Under the pieces are notes generated by a model, which did not search any database, was not told where the DNA came from, and saw only the letters and a program-made list of their open reading frames with translations. Made by a program: the position numbers and the translations under genes. Shown here one piece after another: positions 52,273 through 62,990 of a DNA stretch of 64,000 nucleotides (its first letter is position 1; every line of letters begins with the position of its first letter). The stretch covers positions 1-64,000 of the forward strand of contig NZ_BEDT01000006.1 of NCBI RefSeq assembly GCF_002260845.1, written 5' to 3'. The stretch comes from Pseudolactococcus reticulitermitis (lineage in GTDB: Bacteria; Bacillota; Bacilli; Lactobacillales; Streptococcaceae).

Positions 52273-52762
52273 TTTCTTTTACCTCCAAATAGATTTTCTT
52301 AAACGCTTTTCTGGCACGGTATAGTGTCGTATTGACCGTGTCTAATTTCATCTCCAAAAGGAAACCAATCTCCTCATGACTCAATGTCTTATCATATCGT
52401 AAAAGTAACAGTTCCGTATAGCTTGGTTTGAGTAAATGCAAGGCTCGACTCACGTAAGCATCTTCCAGATTTTCCATCTCAAATGCTGTCACATGTGCAT
52501 CAAAGGTCGCAAACTGTACTTCTAGAATCTCAGTATAGCGTTGTTTTCGCCGATATAAATCTCGAAACTGATTAATCGCCACCTTATAAAGCCAAGCCCT
52601 GATTGTATCCGGTGGCAACACATGACTCGTCTCAAAAATTTTAACCAAAGCATCCTGCGCAATATCTTCCGCATCTTCATAACTGGCGCCATTTTTGCGC
52701 AGATAGTAGGAAACTTCGCGCGCAAGTTCTACTAACATCTGCTCAAATCCATCTAATTTCAA
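52259..52762 (-). CDS. ECF-type RNA polymerase sigma factor
   Basis: 167 residues with region 2 (YEDAEDIAQDALVKIFE, then TIRAWLYKVAINQFRDLYRR) and region 4 (KPSYTELLLLRYDKTLSHEEIG) separated by a short linker; regions 1 and 3 are absent, as in ECF sigma factors. The start is TTG (52760-52762), chosen because AAGGAGG lies nine bases upstream and it gives the natural N-terminus. Partner of the overlapping anti-sigma gene. Target promoters unknown. Confidence 0.88.
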   Translation of the reverse strand: MKLDGFEQMLVELAREVSYYLRKNGASYEDAEDIAQDALVKIFETSHVLPPDTIRAWLYKVAINQFRDLYRRKQRYTEILEVQFATFDAHVTAFEMENLEDAYVSRALHLLKPSYTELLLLRYDKTLSHEEIGFLLEMKLDTVNTTLYRARKAFKKIYLEVKENDEI

Positions 52763-52894
52763 GTGCTACCACCTCCTTACCAGTTTTTCATCGGCTTCAT
52801 AAATATAACGAATAGGATTACCAAATCTATACAGTGTTTTTAAAAATATTTTGACCCTATCTTTTATGGTAATAAAATTTTCCGGAAATTTAAT

Positions 52895-52923
52895 AAAAAA
52901 ACATCTCGCAAAATGCGAGATGT
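52895..52923 (-). terminator. rplM-rpsI terminator
   Basis: ACATCTCGC pairs with GCGAGATGT around a short loop, followed by T7 on the minus strand. Confidence 0.85.
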
Positions 52924-52947
52924 CCAAATTGTAAATATCGATAGATA

Positions 52948-53340
52948 TTAACGTTTAGAGAATTGACTTGCTTTACGGGCTTTTTTAAGACCTGCTTTTT
53001 TACGTTCAACCATACGAGCATCACGTGTCAACAAGCCAGCGCGTTTCAATGACGCACGGAAGTCAGGATCAACGTTCAAAAGCGCACGTGAGATACCGTG
53101 ACGGATTGCGCCAGCTTGACCAGCGTAACCCCCACCATTAACGTTAACAAGAACGTCGTAAGCACCAACTGTTTCAGTTGCGCCAAATGGTTGGTTGATG
53201 ACCAAACGCAAGTCTGCGTGTGGGATGTATTCTTCAACATCTTTGTTGTTGACTGTGATTTTACCAGTGCCGGGTACCAAACGTACACGAGCTACTGAAT
53301 TTTTACGGCGTCCAGTGCCGAGGTATTGTACTTGTGCCAA
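52948..53340 (-). CDS. rpsI: 30S ribosomal protein S9
   Basis: 130 residues, full length, with the conserved [16 protein letters not shown] start and the C-terminal tail [12 protein letters not shown] that reaches the P-site tRNA. It follows rplM by 13 bases in the universal rplM-rpsI order. Confidence 0.98.
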   Translation of the reverse strand: MAQVQYLGTGRRKNSVARVRLVPGTGKITVNNKDVEEYIPHADLRLVINQPFGATETVGAYDVLVNVNGGGYAGQAGAIRHGISRALLNVDPDFRASLKRAGLLTRDARMVERKKAGLKKARKASQFSKR

Positions 53341-53353
53341 TGTCTAGTCCTCC

Positions 53354-53800
53354 TTAGATTAATCCTGTAATGTCAAGCACTTCTGGGTTTTGAGCTTGAT
53401 GTGTGTGCTCAGCGCCAACAAATACTTTAAGTTTCATGCCTTGTGCACGACCAAGCGTGTTATGTGGCAACATCCCTTTTACAGAAGTTTCGATAAGACG
53501 AACTGCATTTTTCTCACGCAATTCACCAGCAGTGATTGATTTCAATCCGCCTGGATACATTGAGTGTTTGTAGTAAATCTTGTCAGATGCTTTTTTACCC
53601 GTCAATTTCACTTTTTCAGCGTTGACAACAATCACGAAATCGCCAGTGTCAGTGTGTTGTGTGAATTGTGGTTTGTTTTTACCGCGAAGGATGCTTGCAA
53701 CAACTGCTGACAAACGTCCCAAAGGAATATCTGTCGCATCAACAACGTGCCATTTACGTTCAACTTCGCCTGGTTTAGCGAAATATGTAGTTTTGTTCAT
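53354..53800 (-). CDS. rplM: 50S ribosomal protein L13
   Basis: 148 residues with the family marks [17 protein letters not shown] and HSMYPGGLK. It is an early assembly protein of the large subunit. Its leader carries a stem (53863-53911) typical of L13 leaders in low-GC Gram-positives, which suggests autogenous control. Confidence 0.98.
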   Translation of the reverse strand: MNKTTYFAKPGEVERKWHVVDATDIPLGRLSAVVASILRGKNKPQFTQHTDTGDFVIVVNAEKVKLTGKKASDKIYYKHSMYPGGLKSITAGELREKNAVRLIETSVKGMLPHNTLGRAQGMKLKVFVGAEHTHQAQNPEVLDITGLI

Positions 53801-53862
53801 GATTTCTCCAATTTTTTATCTGTAGTTTACATAGGTGTAGCTGAATCGTTCCTTATCCATCT

Positions 53863-53911
53863 ACGGTATTTTCAAGTTTCCGGGACCTAAAAATGGGGTA
53901 AACAATACCGT
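53863..53911 (-). promoter_or_regulatory. rplM leader stem (L13-leader type)
   Basis: ACGGTATT (53904-53911) pairs with AATACCGT (53863-53870) on the minus strand and encloses CCCC and GGTCCCGG segments that can pair further. It lies just downstream of the promoter and about 60 bases before the gene. Assignment to the Rfam L13 leader is by position and size only. Confidence 0.55.
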
Positions 53912-53916
53912 TTAAT

Positions 53917-53962
53917 ATAATATCACATTTTTACAGGTTTTGTCAAGTTTTTTTGCTATAAT
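53917..53962. promoter_or_regulatory. Divergent promoters of rplM and rnhC
   Basis: Minus strand: TTGACA (53941-53946), 18 bases, TATTAT (53917-53922) for rplM. Plus strand: extended -10 TGCTATAAT (53954-53962) for rnhC, seven bases before its ATG. The rnhC polymerase footprint would cover the rplM -35. Confidence 0.65.
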
Positions 53963-53969
53963 AGTTCTT

Positions 53970-54848
53970 ATGAACATTGTTTTGAAAATGTCTGCAGCTG
54001 ACATTGCCCGCCTGGTTGACACCTTTCAACCGTGGGCACAAGCCTCAGCCAATCCATATATCCAGTTTTTAGCGAAACCGACAGGCTGTGTGGTGACGGT
54101 CTATACCTCGGGCAAGGTCATGTTTCAAGGTGAGCAAGCCGAGACCTACGCCGCAAAATTTGGCTACCAAGCAACGACAGCCACACCTGTCCAACAAACC
54201 AATATCATTGGTACTGATGAAGTGGGCAACGGCTCGTATTTCGGTGGCTTAGCCGTCGTCGCCACTTATCTGAGTGAAGCTGATTTACCGCTCATCAAGA
54301 AATTAGGTGTTGATGATTCTAAAAAATTAACCGATGTCAAAATTCGCCAGATTGCACCGATTCTGAAAGAAAAAATTCAACATCAGGCATTGTTGCTCTC
54401 TCCGAAAAAATATAATGAAGTCATCAGCTCTGGTTACAATGCTGTTTCTGTCAAAGTCGCCCTCCATAATCAAGCGATTTTCCTATTAGAGCAGGCTTTG
54501 TCTACTACACCTGATCATATCATCATCGATGCCTTCACGACTGAGAAAAATTATACCAAGTATCTTAAAAAAGAAAAGAACCAAATCAAAGGTCAGATTA
54601 CATTGCGCCAAAAGGCGGAAAGTCAGTTCTATGCAGTCGCTGTGTCGTCTGTCATCGCACGACAAATGTTCTTAAACAATCTAGAAGACCTCTCTCAAGA
54701 TGTTCAGCTCGCGCTCCCAAGCGGGGCGGGACACAAATCTGACGTGGTCGCAGCACAACTCATCCAGAAGTACGGTGAAACGGCATTAAGTCAAGTCGCC
54801 AAACTGCACTTCGCCAATACAGAAAAAGCAAGGAAATTAATCAAATGA
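53970..54848 (+). CDS. rnhC: Ribonuclease HIII
   Basis: 292 residues. It cleaves RNA in RNA-DNA hybrids. An N-terminal TBP-like substrate-binding domain (about 1-80) is followed by the RNase H fold with [14 protein letters not shown] (catalytic Asp-Glu), VDDSKKLTD and the later Asp residues. The ATG at 53970 gives the usual N-terminus; ten upstream codons are open but fall in the promoter. No ribosome-binding site, so the message is predicted leaderless. The stop overlaps lepB by four bases. Confidence 0.94.
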   Translation: MNIVLKMSAADIARLVDTFQPWAQASANPYIQFLAKPTGCVVTVYTSGKVMFQGEQAETYAAKFGYQATTATPVQQTNIIGTDEVGNGSYFGGLAVVATYLSEADLPLIKKLGVDDSKKLTDVKIRQIAPILKEKIQHQALLLSPKKYNEVISSGYNAVSVKVALHNQAIFLLEQALSTTPDHIIIDAFTTEKNYTKYLKKEKNQIKGQITLRQKAESQFYAVAVSSVIARQMFLNNLEDLSQDVQLALPSGAGHKSDVVAAQLIQKYGETALSQVAKLHFANTEKARKLIK

Positions 54849-55441
54849 AACTATTAAAAGAATGGGGACCTTTTGCCCTCCTAATCATCGCTATGCTCCT
54901 TTTACGCGCCTATGTGTGGAGTCCTGTGCTTGTCGAGGGGCATTCTATGGATCCGACGCTAGCCGATAAGGAGCGCTTAATCATCATTAAAACAGCATCT
55001 ATCAAGCGTCAGGATATTGTCGTCGCAAAGGAATACAACAAAGAAACTCAAACAACTAAAAATATCGTCAAACGTGTGATTGGCATGCCCGGAGATACCA
55101 TTACCTTTAAAAATGATGTGCTGACGGTCAATGGTAAAGTGGTGAAAGAACCTTATCTGGCCAACTATCGAAAACAGCTCAGCATAAACCAACTCCAACA
55201 AACCTACCAGTACAATAGCTTTTTCCAAACCCTAGCCAAGAACGCTAAGGCCTTTACAATCTCAGCGACAGGTCAGACAGACTTCACCGTTAAAGTCCCT
55301 GAAGGACAATACTTCCTCATGGGCGATAACCGTTTGGTCTCACAAGATTCCCGCCAAGTCGGCACTTTCCCTAAAAAAGATATCGTTGGTGAAGCGAAAC
55401 TGCGTATCTGGCCGTTGAAAAAGATTGGCTTTATGAAATAA
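54845..55441 (+). CDS. lepB: Signal peptidase I (LepB type)
   Basis: 198 residues. One N-terminal membrane helix (about 8-26), then the catalytic dyad Ser34 (EGHSMDPT) and Lys76 (VKRVIG), and the later boxes [11 protein letters not shown]. This is the ordinary bacterial Ser-Lys type, unlike the two SipW-like enzymes at 12.6 and 16 kb. It removes signal peptides of Sec- and Tat-exported proteins at the outer face. Coupled to rnhC by an ATGA overlap and followed by a degenerate second copy. Confidence 0.95.
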   Translation: MKLLKEWGPFALLIIAMLLLRAYVWSPVLVEGHSMDPTLADKERLIIIKTASIKRQDIVVAKEYNKETQTTKNIVKRVIGMPGDTITFKNDVLTVNGKVVKEPYLANYRKQLSINQLQQTYQYNSFFQTLAKNAKAFTISATGQTDFTVKVPEGQYFLMGDNRLVSQDSRQVGTFPKKDIVGEAKLRIWPLKKIGFMK

Positions 55442-55451
55442 AGAGGCTAAC

Positions 55452-56062
55452 ATGAAAATTTTCAAAACGCGTTGGCAAATGTTCTTCGTGTCTAGCCTTG
55501 TAACTATCATTATTATTTTTATCGCTCTCTTTCTTTCACGACCTTACATCTGGCAATCTGTTGTTGTTGACGGACATGCGATGGATCCAAACTTTGTTGC
55601 TGGTCAACGCTTGATTATCATTAAGACATCAAAAATCGAGCGTTTTGATATTGTCGTTGCTAAAGAACAAGGTACTAAACATATTTTGAAACGTGTTATT
55701 GGCTTGCCTGGTGATACCATCTCCTATGACAAGGACGCACTGACTATCAACGGTCAAGTCGTAGCCGAACCTTATCTCAAAAATTATCAAAACAAATTTG
55801 CGACGGATAAACTTCAAAGCACCTACCACTATAATGGCTTTTTCAAAGCCTAGCTGAGCATGCGCAAGCCTTTACCCTTTCCGCAACTGGTGAGACAACC
55901 TTTACCATTCAGGTGCCTAAGGGACAGTACTTTTTACTTGGCGATAATCGTCTAGTCTCACAAGATTCCCGTCAAATCGGAACCTTTAGTCAAAAAGAAT
56001 TAATCGGTAAAGTCAAATTTAGAGCCCCTAGCTACTTTAGCCCTTGGAAAAGTATTGATTAA
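55452..56062 (+). pseudogene. Second lepB copy: nucleophile lost and frameshifted
   Basis: It is a tandem paralogue of lepB starting ten bases downstream. The box that holds the nucleophile reads DGHAMDPN, with Ala at residue 43 in place of Ser; Lys80 (LKRVIG) is kept. The frame stops at 55851-55853 after NGFFKA. With one A restored near 55846-55849 it continues as LAEHAQAFTLSATGETTF to [14 protein letters not shown] and ends at 56062. Even if the frameshift were a reading error, the protein could not cleave by the normal mechanism. Confidence 0.8.
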
Positions 56063-56108
56063 AAAATATCTAAACGCAGTTATTGAACTGATTGTTCAGA
56101 TGTTTTTT
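56061..56108. terminator. Convergent terminator between the lepB copy and hisE
   Basis: AACATCTGAAC and GTTTAGATATT can pair with two mismatches around an inner CAGTT/AACTG hairpin, with T runs on both sides. Confidence 0.45.
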
Positions 56109-56113
56109 TGCTA

Positions 56114-56428
56114 TCAATATGCCTCAATCTCAGGCCGATCATGGACATTGGACTGCTTACCATTGCGCTCGTCTAAAACTGCCTGAACATCAGCAGGTGT
56201 CACACCAGTTTCGGCTAACATGACTGCGATATGATAGAAAATATCTGCTGTTTCATTGGCAATCTCTGCCTTGTCCGCATTTTTCGCTGCAATCACGACT
56301 TCTGTTGCTTCTTCGCCTACTTTTTTAAGAATTTTATCCAAACCTTTGTCAAAAAGATAATTGGTATAAGAACCTGCTTTAGGCTCTTTTTGACGTGCCA
56401 CGGCTTGGGTGTATAACTCATCAATCAT
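56114..56428 (-). CDS. hisE: Phosphoribosyl-ATP pyrophosphatase
   Basis: 104 residues of the MazG-like fold: [25 protein letters not shown] with the metal-binding EExxE-type motif, then [13 protein letters not shown]. Step 2 of histidine synthesis. It is separate from hisI here and overlaps it by four bases. Last gene of the operon. Confidence 0.94.
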   Translation of the reverse strand: MIDELYTQAVARQKEPKAGSYTNYLFDKGLDKILKKVGEEATEVVIAAKNADKAEIANETADIFYHIAVMLAETGVTPADVQAVLDERNGKQSNVHDRPEIEAY

Positions 56429-56790
56429 GCTTCATCTCCTTCTACCTCTAAAACGTCATTAAAGAAACAGCTTCTAGCGCCTGTATGGCAGGCTGGGCCA
56501 ATCTGTTCGACTGCAATCAACAAGGTATCCAAATCACAGTCTGCTGTGATTTTTTTGACATGTTGATAATGACCAGATGTCTCGCCCTTGTGCCACAGTT
56601 CTTGACGTGAGCGTGACCAATACCAGGTTTCTTGCGTTTCTAGGGTCAGCTGATAACTTTCTTCATTCATATAAGCCAACATCAAGACCTGACCGTCAGC
56701 CACATCTGTGACGATGACAGGCACCAGACCGTCTGGACTTTTGGCAAAGTCAATCTTGAGCGACGCATCTTTCAAAATCGTTTTGTTCAT
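56425..56790 (-). CDS. hisI: Phosphoribosyl-AMP cyclohydrolase
   Basis: 121 residues. [16 protein letters not shown] and the zinc-binding set Asp-Cys-Asp (DCDLDTL) and [10 protein letters not shown] are intact. Step 3 of the pathway. It follows hisF after one base. Confidence 0.95.
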   Translation of the reverse strand: MNKTILKDASLKIDFAKSPDGLVPVIVTDVADGQVLMLAYMNEESYQLTLETQETWYWSRSRQELWHKGETSGHYQHVKKITADCDLDTLLIAVEQIGPACHTGARSCFFNDVLEVEGDEA

Positions 56791-56791
56791 C

Positions 56792-57550
56792 TTACAAACG
56801 CACCTCGATCTGATTTTCTTTCATTTTGACTTTCACATCATGAATATCAATTTCACCATAATGGAAGACACTGGCAGCTAAAGCCGCTGTGACGGGTGTT
56901 TGCTCAAAGACTTCGACGATATCGTCAGCCGTCCCCGCACCACCACTTGCAATCACAGGCACATTGACTGCAGAAGCAATTGCTGTATTCAACTCTAAAT
57001 CATAACCAGACTTGGTACCATCCTTATCCATACTGGTCAGAAGAATCTCGCCAGCACCCAGAGAAACGGCCTTTTTCGCCCATTCAATGGCATCCAGTCC
57101 GGTGTCCTTACGCCCACCATTGACATAGACATGAAAACTGCCATCGTCTTGTTTTTTAGCGTCGATGGCGACCACGATACATTGGTTCCCAAACTTCTCG
57201 GCACCCTGCCGAATCAGATCGGGATTGGCGACTGCGCTGGAGTTGATGCCAACCTTATCAGCGCCGGCTTTGAGCATCTTGTGCATATCCTCGACCGAGC
57301 GAATGCCACCACCGACCGTAAAGGGGATGAAAACCTGATCCGCGACCGTCCGCACGACGTCCACCATGGTATCACGCGCCTCATGCGTCGCCGTAATATC
57401 CAGAAAAACAAGCTCATCGCAGCCCTGCTCATAATAAATTTTCGCCGTCTCAGCCGGGTCGCCGACATCCGTCAGATTGACGAAATTAACGCCCTTAACC
57501 ACGCGCCCATCCTTAACATCCAAACACGGCACAATCCGTTTTGCTAACAT
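56792..57550 (-). CDS. hisF: Imidazole glycerol phosphate synthase, cyclase subunit
   Basis: 252-residue (beta/alpha)8 barrel. The catalytic Asp pair is in [12 protein letters not shown] and [12 protein letters not shown]. It works with HisH to make imidazole glycerol phosphate and AICAR. Opens [12 protein letters not shown] as usual. One base separates it from hisA. Confidence 0.97.
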   Translation of the reverse strand: MLAKRIVPCLDVKDGRVVKGVNFVNLTDVGDPAETAKIYYEQGCDELVFLDITATHEARDTMVDVVRTVADQVFIPFTVGGGIRSVEDMHKMLKAGADKVGINSSAVANPDLIRQGAEKFGNQCIVVAIDAKKQDDGSFHVYVNGGRKDTGLDAIEWAKKAVSLGAGEILLTSMDKDGTKSGYDLELNTAIASAVNVPVIASGGAGTADDIVEVFEQTPVTAALAASVFHYGEIDIHDVKVKMKENQIEVRL

Positions 57551-57551
57551 C

Positions 57552-58271
57552 TCAAAACTCCTTCAGTTCATCTAAACTCACATTACCGTTATAGTAGGCC
57601 TTGCCGACAATGGTGCCAGCAACACCGATATCGGCTAATTTTGTTAAGTCGGAAAGCTGAGCAATCCCACCACTTGCGATAACAGAAGCGCTCGTTAAGG
57701 TAGCCTGCAATTTTTCGTAATGTTCAAAGTTCGGCCCAGTTAAAGTACCATCGCGGTCAACATCTGTATAAACGAATAGGCGGACACCGATTTTTTCCAT
57801 TTCAAGTGCCAAGGTAATAAAATCCACGTCAGACGTTTCTAGCCAGCCTTCTGTTGCGACCAAGCCTTTTTTGGCATCAATCCCAACGACAATCTTATCT
57901 GCCCCGAATTGGGCAAGCGCAGCTTTCACGAAGTCAGGATTTTTAACCGCCATCGACCCAATAATTACACGGTCAACACCTTTAGCCAGATAGTCAGAAA
58001 TCTGCTCTAAGGTCCGAATGCCGCCACCGACTTCAATTTTCAACCCTGTTTTAGAGACAATTTCTTCGATAATCGGTGCGCTAGTTGCTCGACCATCTAG
58101 CGCGCCATCTAAATCGACAACGTGCAGATACCTGATGCCTGCTGCCGCAAAAATTTCAGCCTGTGCCAATGGACTGGCATTGACGACTGTTTCCTGGGCA
58201 AAATCTCCTTTAAACAACCGAACGGCACGACCATTCTTAATATCAATTGCTGGTAGAATCTGCATAGACAA
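57552..58271 (-). CDS. hisA: ProFAR isomerase
   Basis: 239-residue barrel homologous to his[15 protein letters not shown] with the catalytic Asp and [14 protein letters not shown] with the second. It isomerises ProFAR to PRFAR. It overlaps hisH by 29 bases. Confidence 0.96.
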   Translation of the reverse strand: MSMQILPAIDIKNGRAVRLFKGDFAQETVVNASPLAQAEIFAAAGIRYLHVVDLDGALDGRATSAPIIEEIVSKTGLKIEVGGGIRTLEQISDYLAKGVDRVIIGSMAVKNPDFVKAALAQFGADKIVVGIDAKKGLVATEGWLETSDVDFITLALEMEKIGVRLFVYTDVDRDGTLTGPNFEHYEKLQATLTSASVIASGGIAQLSDLTKLADIGVAGTIVGKAYYNGNVSLDELKEF

Positions 58272-58869
58272 CCTCCTTAAATTTTGCTAAGATACCAAGT
58301 CCAACGTCTCCTGATTTTTCAGGATGAAATTGCGCCCCATAGACGTGGCCATGAGAAATCATGGCTGGCACTTTGATCCCGTAATCTGCAGTGACATCTA
58401 AGTAATCAGGGGCAACATCTGTGAAATAGGAATGAACAAAGTAAACGGCGCTATCTTGTAAGTTCGCGGTTAGCGCTGTCGACTTGACCACATCCAAGCG
58501 ATTCCAGCCCATATGTGGGACTTTCAGATTGTCACCTGCTGGAATGGCACGACAGATGCCCGGAATCAAGCCCAGACCATCTGTTAAGACGTGTTCTTCT
58601 GATGCATCCAGTAGCAACTGCATCCCCAGACAAATGCCCAAGAGCGGTGTACCAGTCGCAACTGCTGATTTGATTGTCGCAACCAAATCACGCTCTTCAA
58701 GCTCGGCCATAGCCGTTGGAAAGGCACCGACACCAGGGAGAATCAATCCGTCCGCTGATTGGATGACAGCTTGGTCTGCTGTCAAGACAGCGTCGACACC
58801 GATTTTATTTAAGGCACGCAAGACATTGGCTGTGTTGCCTGCATCGTAATCAATCACTGCAATGGTCAT
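58243..58869 (-). CDS. hisH: Imidazole glycerol phosphate synthase, glutaminase subunit
   Basis: 208 residues, class I glutamine amidotransferase: nucleophile Cys in GICLGMQLL, His in [10 protein letters not shown] and Glu next to it. It supplies ammonia to HisF. One base after hisB. Confidence 0.96.
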   Translation of the reverse strand: MTIAVIDYDAGNTANVLRALNKIGVDAVLTADQAVIQSADGLILPGVGAFPTAMAELEERDLVATIKSAVATGTPLLGICLGMQLLLDASEEHVLTDGLGLIPGICRAIPAGDNLKVPHMGWNRLDVVKSTALTANLQDSAVYFVHSYFTDVAPDYLDVTADYGIKVPAMISHGHVYGAQFHPEKSGDVGLGILAKFKEVVYADSTSN

Positions 58870-58870
58870 C

Positions 58871-59455
58871 TTACAGTACTCCTTTAGTCGAATTCACCCC
58901 ATGAATCTCTGGATTCAAAGTCACTGCTTCACGTAAGGCACGGCCGGTTGCCTTGAAAAGGGATTCTGATTTATGGTGATTATTTTTACCATGTAAAATT
59001 TTCAGGTGCAGATTCATTTGCACATTGAAAGCCAAGGCTTGGAAAAATTCTTCGACTAATTCAGTATCGAAATTACCCAAGGCTGGATTGGTAAACTCAG
59101 CATCGAAAACGAGGTAGGACCGACCTGATAAATCAAGGCTCGCCATGCCTAAAGTCTCATCCATTGGCACAAAAGACGTGCCGTAACGATTAATCCCCGC
59201 CTTATCACCTAGTGCCTCACGGAGCGCTGTGCCAAGAGCAATGCCGACATCTTCGACTGTGTGGTGGCTATCCACGTGCAGATCGCCATTGGCCTTAACG
59301 ACTAGGCTCATGCGACCGTGACTGGCGAAAAGCGTCAGCATGTGGTCGAAAAAGCCAACACCGGTTTGAATATCCACAGGCGCTTGGGCATCTAAGTTGA
59401 CCGCTAGTGTGATTTGCGTTTCTGCTGTATTGCGTGTGATTTCTGCTTGTCTCAT
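58871..59455 (-). CDS. hisB: Imidazoleglycerol-phosphate dehydratase
   Basis: 194 residues, only the dehydratase domain, with the two metal-binding repeats ([13 protein letters not shown] and [10 protein letters not shown]; then HKSESLFKA). The histidinol-phosphatase half of the enterobacterial HisB is absent. It overlaps the serB-like gene by four bases. Confidence 0.96.
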   Translation of the reverse strand: MRQAEITRNTAETQITLAVNLDAQAPVDIQTGVGFFDHMLTLFASHGRMSLVVKANGDLHVDSHHTVEDVGIALGTALREALGDKAGINRYGTSFVPMDETLGMASLDLSGRSYLVFDAEFTNPALGNFDTELVEEFFQALAFNVQMNLHLKILHGKNNHHKSESLFKATGRALREAVTLNPEIHGVNSTKGVL

Positions 59456-60108
59456 AAGTTACCTTTCACTTCTTTGATGATATCAAGAGCTAATGCTAAA
59501 TTGGGTGTGTTGATTTGGTAAGGTGCTTGTTCGCGCACGACTGGCTTGGCATGGAAAGCAATCCCAATGCCACTTGCCAAAATCATGGGTAAATCGTTGG
59601 CACCGTCGCCCATAGCGACTGTTTGAGATAGGTCAAGACCTAGTTCAGCTGCCCATTTTTTTAGGCTGGCTAACTTCACTTCTTTTGTGACAATGTCTCC
59701 TCTTGTCTTGCCGGTGAGCTGACCGTCTACAATTTCTAGGTGATTCGCACGAACATAATCAAGCCCGAGTTCATGGGCTAGGTCATCAACAGTTTCGTGA
59801 AAACCACCCGATACCACGCCAACTTTCCAACCATTGGCCTGCAAGGTTTCGACCAAGTCACGCGCCCCTTCAGTAAAATGAATTTGCTTGCGCACCTCTG
59901 CGAAAACTGTCTCAGGCAAGTCCTTGAGCAATGCGACACGTGCCTCTAGCGCCTCTGAAAAATCTAGCTCGCCATTCATGGCGCGACTGGTAATGGCCGC
60001 AATCTCAGCACCACTTCCCGCGATTTCTCCCAGTAAATCGATGCCTTCCTCCTGAATCAAGGTACTGTCCACATCCATGACCAGAAGACCTTTTGTTTTT
60101 GTCATCAT
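59452..60108 (-). CDS. serB: Phosphoserine phosphatase-like HAD enzyme in the his operon
   Basis: 218 residues. HAD motif I is [12 protein letters not shown] (DxDST, as in SerB), motif II VVSGGF, motif [12 protein letters not shown]. Sequence type says phosphoserine phosphatase. Its place between hisD and hisB, overlapping both by four bases, together with the lack of a histidinol-phosphatase gene among the his genes seen here, makes histidinol phosphate a possible substrate. A serB-like gene in this place is also known from the Lactococcus lactis his operon. Confidence 0.88.
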   Translation of the reverse strand: MMTKTKGLLVMDVDSTLIQEEGIDLLGEIAGSGAEIAAITSRAMNGELDFSEALEARVALLKDLPETVFAEVRKQIHFTEGARDLVETLQANGWKVGVVSGGFHETVDDLAHELGLDYVRANHLEIVDGQLTGKTRGDIVTKEVKLASLKKWAAELGLDLSQTVAMGDGANDLPMILASGIGIAFHAKPVVREQAPYQINTPNLALALDIIKEVKGNL

Positions 60109-61400
60109 TTGTCAACTTCCCCACGAATCTCAATCGCCCGTGCATGCCCCTGTAAGCCCTCCGAATAAGCCAAAGTCGTAATATCTTTTGTTGCTGCCGC
60201 AACAGCATCTTGGCTGTAATAGGTAAACTGACTTCTCTTAACAAAGTCGTAAACACCCAAGGCACTGTAAAATCGAGCTGTGCCAGACGTTGGCAGTACG
60301 TGATTCGTTCCCGCATAGTAGTCGCCAATCGGCTCAGACGTAAAATGTCCTAAGAAAATACTCCCCGCATGCTTAATCTTAGGCAAATAGCTCATGGCAT
60401 CATCCAAGGCAATTTCCAAATGTTCCGGCGCCACCTCATTCATCAAGTCAAACATCTCATCAACCGAATTGGCAATAATCGTCCGACCATTGTCTGTGAT
60501 TGATGCCCGCGCAATTTCCTCACGTGGTAAGGTTTGCAGTTGTTTTTCCAATTCAAGGTCAACCGCATCAGCTAACTTGACCGAATCAGTCACCAGCACC
60601 GCCCGCGCTAATTTATCATGTTCAGCTTGTGACAATAAATCAGCCGCCACATAGGCTGGATTGGCTGAGCTGTCCGCAATCACACCGATTTCAGACGGCC
60701 CTGCAATCATATCAATCCCAACTTGACCAAAGACCTGTTTTTTAGCGGTCGCCACAAAGACATTACCTGGACCCGTAATCTTATCCACTTTTGAAATTGT
60801 CTCCGTGCCATAGGCCAAAGCTGCAATCGCTTGCGCGCCACCGACTTGGAAAATCTGCGTCACACCAGCCAATTCCGCTGCGACCAAAATTGCAGGATTG
60901 AACTGGGTTTGCGGTGGTGTGACCATATAAATCTCAGGCACACCCGCGATTTTCGCAGGTAAGACATTCATCAACACACTAGACGGATAGGCTGCCGTCC
61001 CACCCGGTACATAAACACCGACTTTCTCAATCGGTAGCACAAGCTGCCCGCGAATGACACCCTCAGTTTTTGCGTCAACAAAGTCTGGCTCAATTTGATG
61101 TTTGTGATAAGACTCGATATTTGCCTTAGCATTTTGTAAGGCCAATAAAACATCAGGGTCAATGGCATCAAAAGCTTGCTTGATGGTTTCACGTGAAACT
61201 TCAAAATCTGAAATCACCACCCCATCAAATTTTTCCGAATATGCCCGTAAAGCCGCATCCCCATTGGCACGGACATTCGCAATAATTTCTGCAACAATAC
61301 CATCAAAATTATCTTGAGATTTGGCATAGGCTGCATATTCTGCGTCTAAAATCGCTGAGATTTCCTTAGCCGAACCCGTCAATCGTTTCATTTTAACCAT
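60105..61400 (-). CDS. hisD: Histidinol dehydrogenase
   Basis: 431 residues from the ATG at 61400. It performs the last two oxidations to histidine. [15 protein letters not shown], the [12 protein letters not shown] block and AGPSEIGV with the zinc- and substrate-binding His residues (AEHDKLA, APEHLEI) are present. The start overlaps hisG; GAGGTGG inside hisG is six bases before 61400. An alternative ATG is at 61391. Confidence 0.96.
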   Translation of the reverse strand: MVKMKRLTGSAKEISAILDAEYAAYAKSQDNFDGIVAEIIANVRANGDAALRAYSEKFDGVVISDFEVSRETIKQAFDAIDPDVLLALQNAKANIESYHKHQIEPDFVDAKTEGVIRGQLVLPIEKVGVYVPGGTAAYPSSVLMNVLPAKIAGVPEIYMVTPPQTQFNPAILVAAELAGVTQIFQVGGAQAIAALAYGTETISKVDKITGPGNVFVATAKKQVFGQVGIDMIAGPSEIGVIADSSANPAYVAADLLSQAEHDKLARAVLVTDSVKLADAVDLELEKQLQTLPREEIARASITDNGRTIIANSVDEMFDLMNEVAPEHLEIALDDAMSYLPKIKHAGSIFLGHFTSEPIGDYYAGTNHVLPTSGTARFYSALGVYDFVKRSQFTYYSQDAVAAATKDITTLAYSEGLQGHARAIEIRGEVDK

Positions 61401-62034
61401 TAAAAGCCACCTCTTCATTTCCCACAACCGCTTGTAATCGGTCGATAAGCGTCATAATTTCTGGATTCTGCTTAATACTCGCGCTATTGGCAATCAAGCG
61501 CGACGACACCCGAACAATATCCTCAAACACAACCAAACCGTTCGCCACCAGCGTATTTCCCGTTTCGACAATGTCGACAATGGCATCCGTCAAGCCGATA
61601 ACCGGTGCGATTTCCACAGAGCCTTGAATGGCTACAATCTCGACATCCTCATCCTTGCTATTGAAGAAATCAGTGGCAATCTTGGGATACTTGGTCGCAA
61701 TCTTCTTGCGCTTATGGTCGTAAGGATTATAAGACGGAATACTCGCCACCGAAAACTTACACAGACCGATATTCAAATCCAACATTTCCAGATAAGACCC
61801 CGGATGTTCGTAGAGCACATCAGAGCCCACAACCCCCAAATCAGCAATGCCATGCTCGACATAAGTCGCCACATCAGGTGCTTTCACTAATAAAAAGCGT
61901 AAATCTTGTTTGTCATCGACAAAAATCAGATTGCGACCCTTGTCAGCCATGAAACTCATATCAAAACCAGCTTTAGCAAGAATTTTAACCGTATCTTTTT
62001 CAATTCGCCCCTTGGTCAAAGCTATCGTAATCAT
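61393..62034 (-). CDS. hisG: ATP phosphoribosyltransferase, short form
   Basis: 213 residues, the short HisG lacking the C-terminal regulatory domain, which needs HisZ to work. [10 protein letters not shown] at the start and the PRPP loop [13 protein letters not shown] are clear. First step of histidine synthesis and site of feedback control. It overlaps hisZ by four bases. Confidence 0.96.
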   Translation of the reverse strand: MITIALTKGRIEKDTVKILAKAGFDMSFMADKGRNLIFVDDKQDLRFLLVKAPDVATYVEHGIADLGVVGSDVLYEHPGSYLEMLDLNIGLCKFSVASIPSYNPYDHKRKKIATKYPKIATDFFNSKDEDVEIVAIQGSVEIAPVIGLTDAIVDIVETGNTLVANGLVVFEDIVRVSSRLIANSASIKQNPEIMTLIDRLQAVVGNEEVAFNG

Positions 62035-62990
62035 GTGTCACCTCCGTCAAAGACAATATCCTGACGTATTTCTTCATAAACCGCATCAACATCTAGCGCC
62101 CAACCGACCGCACTGACAGCCCCCGCATCAAACCGCTCAAATAATTTATCATAGCGACCGCCACTGAGAAAAGCATAAGGCACTTTATCACTAAAAACAC
62201 GGAACATCACACCAGTATAGTAATCTTTTTTTGCCAACATTCCTAAGTCAACCGTTGCATGTGACAAATCACGACTTAGAGTTTCAATCTCTACTAAAGC
62301 AGCTAAAATATCAGGATTGGTCACCAATTTTTCAGCCTCAGCCAAGACGTTTTCAGCTGCCCCAAACAAACGCGGTAAATGAATTAAAAACGCATCAAAC
62401 TCACTCGGGTTTTGCTTAACAAACTCCGTCAAACCAGTGATTGACTTATGCTTAATCAAATTTGCCAGTAGCGCAACCTGTCCCACATCAAAGCCAGCAA
62501 AAATCGTCTGTAAAATCCCCGCATGGCTCAGCTCAATCCGATAAGCCTTAACCCCTGCCAATGTCAAACTTGACTTGGCCAAATCCAAGGCTTCCGCAAT
62601 TGCAACCGCCGCATCAAACCCAATAATTTCAATCCCAGCCTGCATTCTTTCATTCTGCAAACCTTTCAGCTCATCATGATGTCTAAAGACCTTCCCACTA
62701 TAAGAAAATTTAGTCGGCAAGTTTACCTTAGTCGTCGCCACCACACGCGCAATCGACTGCGTCACATCTGGTCGCACCACAAGCAAATCACCATGCTTGT
62801 CAAACAAATGATAATTATGATTATCTAACTCATCCTCGAAAACCCCTGCATACTCAATCATCGGCGTATCAATCCGATTAAACCCACTCGCCATCAGAAA
62901 ATTTGAAACCCTCATCTCAATCTGATACACACTCTGCGCGCGCTTGAACAGCTTGTCATGCATACCAGGTGCTAATTGCTTATTTTTCAT
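62031..62990 (-). CDS. hisZ: ATP phosphoribosyltransferase regulatory subunit
   Basis: 319 residues, a histidyl-tRNA-synthetase-like protein without the anticodon domain. [17 protein letters not shown] is the class II motif 2 region, and [13 protein letters not shown] motif 3. It forms the octameric HisG-HisZ enzyme and binds histidine. It overlaps hisC and hisG by four bases each. Confidence 0.93.
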   Translation of the reverse strand: MKNKQLAPGMHDKLFKRAQSVYQIEMRVSNFLMASGFNRIDTPMIEYAGVFEDELDNHNYHLFDKHGDLLVVRPDVTQSIARVVATTKVNLPTKFSYSGKVFRHHDELKGLQNERMQAGIEIIGFDAAVAIAEALDLAKSSLTLAGVKAYRIELSHAGILQTIFAGFDVGQVALLANLIKHKSITGLTEFVKQNPSEFDAFLIHLPRLFGAAENVLAEAEKLVTNPDILAALVEIETLSRDLSHATVDLGMLAKKDYYTGVMFRVFSDKVPYAFLSGGRYDKLFERFDAGAVSAVGWALDVDAVYEEIRQDIVFDGGDT

